This document shows, in pieces, positions 60,916 through 64,000 of a stretch of 64,000 bases of DNA. Each line of letters opens with the position of its first letter. Position 1 is the stretch's first letter. A program made the position numbers and the translations under genes. Below the pieces are notes generated by a model that did no database searches, had not been told where the DNA came from, and saw only the letters and a list, made by a program, of their open reading frames with translations. Source of the DNA: Trichococcus paludicola (GTDB lineage: Bacteria > Bacillota > Bacilli > Lactobacillales > Aerococcaceae); NCBI RefSeq assembly GCF_003052295.1, contig NZ_QBLC01000003.1:124001-188000 (forward strand), written 5' to 3'.

Positions 60916-61818
60916 ATGGAACTGCGTTCGTTGCTGCAGTTGGCGTACTTTGGCGCCACGACGATTTTGTTCAAAAGAAAACGGCCGCTGGTGGGTTCCA
61001 TCATCCTGACCGACAAATGCAATTTGGCTTGCAAACACTGCGCCGTCAGCAACATCACCTCAATCATTTATCCGTATCCGCAGATAAGGGCTGAGATGCA
61101 GTGGCTGTACGCAGAAGGCGTCAGGATCCTCTTTTTTTACGGAGGGGAACCCTTCCTTTGGCGCAATCAGGGCCACACGCTGCGGGATCTGGTCATTGAA
61201 GCGAAGCAAATCGGCTTTCTGCTCGTGAACGTGGTCACCAACGGAACGCTGCAGGTGGATCTGCCGGAAGCCGATTTGGTCATGGTGAGCCTCGACGGCG
61301 GCAAAGAAAAGCACAATGAAATCAGAGGCGAAAGCTACGACCGCATCATCACCAATATCGAGAAAGCTTCCCGGGAAAACGTCTGCCTCTACATGGCAAT
61401 CAATCAGATCAACAAGGGCGAAATCGAGGCAGTCTGCGAAACGGCTGTGCATACGAAAAAAGTCAAGGCAGTTTCCTTCAACTTCCACACGCCATATCCC
61501 GGGACGGAGCGGCTCAAACTAAGCCGAACTGATAAGCAGGCTTGTGCCGACCAAATTGTGCAGCTGATCAATGCGGGCTATCCAATCCTGAATCTGAAAA
61601 GCGCCCTGCCATATATCGTGGATAATACATTTCCAACACCTTGCTACCAATGCGTTGTTGTGGAAAATGGGGAGAAATGGGTGTGCGGGCGTTGCATCGA
61701 CATCGAAGGGCTCTGCGCAGAATGTGGCTTCTTTTTCTCTGCCGAATTTTCGCTCCTTTTCAAAGGCAATGTGAAGGTGATGTGGGATCTGCTCAGTACT
61801 TATCTGAAATACATATAG
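60916..61818 (+). CDS. Radical SAM protein with a C-terminal cysteine cluster
   Basis: A 300-residue radical SAM protein. The cluster motif C-x3-C-x2-C is C-N-L-A-C-K-H-C near residue 35-42; G-G-E-P-F and the D-G-G-K-E-K-H-N-E-I-R-G turn fit the MoaA/PqqE type barrel. The C-terminal part has several cysteines (C-Y-Q-C, C-G-R-C, C-A-E-C) that could bind further clusters, like a short SPASM-type domain. The substrate is unknown, and no precursor peptide is seen nearby. AAGGGGTGC precedes the ATG; 12 bases before the next radical SAM gene. Confidence 0.85.
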   Translation: MELRSLLQLAYFGATTILFKRKRPLVGSIILTDKCNLACKHCAVSNITSIIYPYPQIRAEMQWLYAEGVRILFFYGGEPFLWRNQGHTLRDLVIEAKQIGFLLVNVVTNGTLQVDLPEADLVMVSLDGGKEKHNEIRGESYDRIITNIEKASRENVCLYMAINQINKGEIEAVCETAVHTKKVKAVSFNFHTPYPGTERLKLSRTDKQACADQIVQLINAGYPILNLKSALPYIVDNTFPTPCYQCVVVENGEKWVCGRCIDIEGLCAECGFFFSAEFSLLFKGNVKVMWDLLSTYLKYI

Positions 61819-61829
61819 GAGGTGAAGTT

Positions 61830-63083
61830 ATGCGTTGGACATCCTTGTTGCGGGTGTACCTTACCCGATCGTTCAAGCCTTTCGTCTTTGAAGGGACCCA
61901 TGAGAACACATTGGATTTTGAAAAACTGGATGATTTAGGCCTGTATGTGCATATCCCGTTCTGCCGTTCGTTATGCAGTTTCTGCCCTTATTGCAAAGTG
62001 GTCCACAACAAGCCGCAGGCGGATGCTTATAAGATTGCGCTGTTGAAGGAAGTCGATCTGGTCTGCAAGGGGATGAGCGGAAAAAAACAAGCGACCAGTC
62101 TTTACTTCGGCGGAGGGACGCCAGCCATGATGTTGGACGATCTGAAGGACATCATCGCAAAGTTGAAGGAATATTTTATCCTGACGGGCGGCATCGGCGT
62201 GGAACTGCACCCTAGCGACATCACCGAAAGGAATCTGCACAAGCTGAGGGAGGCGGGGGTGACCATGTTGAGCATCGGCATCCAATCCTTCCAGGACGAG
62301 TGCCTCCGGAAAATCGGAAGGAGAAGCGATGCCTTTGAGGACAAAATCCGTTTGGTGAGAAGTTACGGCTTTGATGTGGTCGACGTGGACCTGATATTCG
62401 CTATTCCCGGTCAGACCGACGAGATTTTGGTGAATGATATCCAGACGGCCTTCGCTAATGGAGCGACGCAAGTTTCGACTTATCCATTCATCGACTTCAC
62501 TTTCGCCGACAACGCCTACAAGCCGATGAACGAAGAGGTGAAGCGCGAAATGCTGGAACACCTAACGGAATATTGCCACGCAAACGGCATCGAGCGGACA
62601 TCAGTCTGGACGTTTGCGCAACAGCAAACCGATAAATATTCTTCCGTCACGCGGGATGCTTTTCTGGGCTTCGGCGTTTCCGCGACTACGTTGCTGAAGG
62701 ACATCTTCAAGATCAATACGTTTTCGATTCCCGAATACATCAAGCGGATCGAGGGCGATGCTTTACCTACTTCCTTGACGCTCCATTTCACCAAAAGGCA
62801 GCGGGCGGTCTATTATCTGTTCTGGAGCGCCTACGCCATGAGGCTCGATGCGAACAGATTCGAGGAGCTCATCGGCACCCCCCTGAACCGGATGTTCGGA
62901 CTGGAACTGTTCTTGGCGACTAAGTTGGGCTATCTCAGGAAGAGTGGGCGCGTCTACGAACTGACCGATAAGGCCGCTTATCTCTATCACGATGTCGAAC
63001 AGGCGTATACGACAGCCTACATCGATAAGATGTGGCATATTTCAAGACTGCAGCCTTTCCCTGAAAAGATCATCCTGAAATAA
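61830..63083 (+). CDS. HemN/HemW-like radical SAM protein
   Basis: A 417-residue radical SAM protein related to coproporphyrinogen oxidase-like enzymes: Y-V-H-I-P-F-C-R-S-L-C-S-F-C carries the cluster cysteines, with a further Cys three on (P-Y-C). G-G-G-T-P, S-I-G-I-Q-S-F and D-L-I-F-A-I-P-G-Q follow the HemN family order. The C-terminal helical domain is shorter and differs from HemW. A true haem step is uncertain; many relatives have other roles. AGGAGGTGA before ATG 61830 sets the start and lies at the end of the preceding gene. Confidence 0.85.
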   Translation: MRWTSLLRVYLTRSFKPFVFEGTHENTLDFEKLDDLGLYVHIPFCRSLCSFCPYCKVVHNKPQADAYKIALLKEVDLVCKGMSGKKQATSLYFGGGTPAMMLDDLKDIIAKLKEYFILTGGIGVELHPSDITERNLHKLREAGVTMLSIGIQSFQDECLRKIGRRSDAFEDKIRLVRSYGFDVVDVDLIFAIPGQTDEILVNDIQTAFANGATQVSTYPFIDFTFADNAYKPMNEEVKREMLEHLTEYCHANGIERTSVWTFAQQQTDKYSSVTRDAFLGFGVSATTLLKDIFKINTFSIPEYIKRIEGDALPTSLTLHFTKRQRAVYYLFWSAYAMRLDANRFEELIGTPLNRMFGLELFLATKLGYLRKSGRVYELTDKAAYLYHDVEQAYTTAYIDKMWHISRLQPFPEKIILK

Positions 63084-63099
63084 TTAAACATTAAATCAA

Positions 63100-63131
63100 A
63101 AAAGGCTGATTCCGCATGGAGTCAGCCTTTT
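63100..63131. terminator. Bidirectional terminator between convergent genes
   Basis: AAAAGGCTGA pairs with TCAGCCTTTT around a 12-base loop, with A-run and T-run. Confidence 0.88.
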
Positions 63132-63156
63132 GGGTATGATCAGAAGCAACGTTGTT

Positions 63157-63999
63157 TCAATTGTCCTCTGTGCGCAGCATCAGCACGCCTCCGATGATGA
63201 AAAGGAGGGAAATGCTGGCGAGCCCGTTGCGTGAATCGCCGGTCAATTGGCTCGTGAGCGCATACAGCGCCGGACCCATAATGGCGGCAAATTTGCCGAG
63301 GATATTGTAGAAACCGAAATATTCATTGGCGTTCTCCTTCGGCACAAGCTTGGCGAAATAGGAACGCGACAGTGCCTGGATACCGCCTTGCGAAGTTGCG
63401 ACCAGCGCAGCGAGGATCCAGAATTCGACAGCAGTGGTCATCCGGAAAGCCAGTAGGCAGGCAAACAGATAAATGACGATGCCCACCAAAATCATCTTTT
63501 TGCTGCCGAAGCGCTTGGCCAGTACTCCGTAGAGGATCGTGAAAGGAAAAGACAGGATCGGAATAACCAGCACGGCAATCATCAGCACATCAGACACAAC
63601 CCCGATACTGTCGCCGAAGACAGCTGCCATGTGGATGATTGTGTTCAGTCCATCGATGTAAAAGAAGTAGGCGATCAGGAACAGGAACATTTTCTTGTGG
63701 CTGCGGATCTGGTGCAGCGTTTTGTTAAGCCGGGCGAAACTGTCATGGATGATATGTTCGCTGGCCGGGACAAAATAGCGCTGTTTCACATTGCGCAGCA
63801 TCGGAATCGTGAAAACGATCCACCAAAATGCCGTGAACAGGAAGGAGACTTTGATGGCGGTCGTCCTGGGAATGCCGATCCTCTCGCCGAACATAATCAG
63901 CAGAATCGAAAGCACGAATGGGATGGTACTGCCACCGATGTAACCCATCGCAAATCCGTAAGTGGATACCCGATCCATCCGTTCCTCTGTCGCGACATC
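63157..63999 (-). CDS. UMF1-type MFS transporter, N-terminal part cut by the window edge
   Basis: The last 280 residues of a major-facilitator transporter of the UMF1/Atg22-like group, entering from beyond the right edge. The visible part begins D-V-A-T-E-E-R-M-D-R-V-S-T-Y-G-F-A, the family's conserved loop, and goes on through about eight helices, with S-Q-G-G-I-Q-A-L-S-R-S and Y-F-G-F-Y-N typical of the family. Its substrate is unknown. ORF continues in frame to the edge with no start seen. Confidence 0.85.
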   Translation of the reverse strand, partial: DVATEERMDRVSTYGFAMGYIGGSTIPFVLSILLIMFGERIGIPRTTAIKVSFLFTAFWWIVFTIPMLRNVKQRYFVPASEHIIHDSFARLNKTLHQIRSHKKMFLFLIAYFFYIDGLNTIIHMAAVFGDSIGVVSDVLMIAVLVIPILSFPFTILYGVLAKRFGSKKMILVGIVIYLFACLLAFRMTTAVEFWILAALVATSQGGIQALSRSYFAKLVPKENANEYFGFYNILGKFAAIMGPALYALTSQLTGDSRNGLASISLLFIIGGVLMLRTEDN

Positions 64000-64000
64000 G

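Noticed and set aside
1-64000. CRISPR arrays, insertion sequences, prophage, tRNA and rRNA genes
   Set aside because: I looked for regular direct repeats, transposase or integrase motifs and tRNA-like cloverleaves and saw none that I can support.

Overview
The window reads as chromosome of a low-to-moderate GC Gram-positive bacterium. Genes start after strong GGAGG-type ribosome binding sites, and lipoproteins and membrane proteins fit a single-membrane cell. The combination of a phn C-P lyase operon, a heliorhodopsin and this gene style suggests Carnobacteriaceae, perhaps Trichococcus. That placement is inference from gene content; no rRNA or tRNA gene is present to confirm it.

Layout. 1-5.2 kb: a visibly AT-richer stretch of small accessory genes (isochorismatase-like hydrolase, VOC protein, CDP-alcohol transferase, GGDEF cyclase, SDR, SnoaL-like protein) that looks acquired. 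5.2-24 kb: mostly single genes with their own terminators: MATE exporter, alpha/beta hydrolases, RsgA GTPase with a DsrE protein, TMEM175-like channel, a broken DUF1080-like gene, ADP-ribosylglycohydrolase, secreted alkaline phosphatase, two CPBP proteases, GyrI-like protein, SDR and Old Yellow Enzyme. 24.5-29.4 kb: HIT protein, then a light-related operon (class II photolyase, DUF2238 membrane protein, heliorhodopsin), a Cdd1-like protein and an AhpD-like CxxC protein. 29.5-32.6 kb: minus-strand nadABC behind a NiaR-type operator.

34.5-46.7 kb is the centrepiece, a complete phosphonate system: a GntR/UTRA regulator, phnGHIJK, phnM, a hexapeptide acyltransferase, phnL and a PHP-family cyclic phosphodiesterase, followed by the importer phnDCEE and a thioredoxin-like protein. 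Imported phosphonate would be ribosylated (PhnI with GHL), converted to the phosphoribosyl form (PhnM), cleaved by PhnJ, and the cyclic phosphate opened by the PHP enzyme. Direct repeats resembling PhoP boxes lie before phnG, before phnD and before the alkaline phosphatase, so phosphate starvation probably controls all three.

The most striking observation is in PhnJ. It keeps only one of the four cysteines that build and work with the iron-sulfur cluster in the E. coli enzyme, while its partner ATPase PhnK carries a five-cysteine insertion near its N-terminus.

46.9-64 kb: housekeeping and accessory genes, including a uridine-kinase-like protein, RtcB RNA ligase, an acetate transporter, and a P-type ATPase followed by a SHOCT protein and two radical SAM proteins. 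A UMF1-type transporter runs off the right edge.
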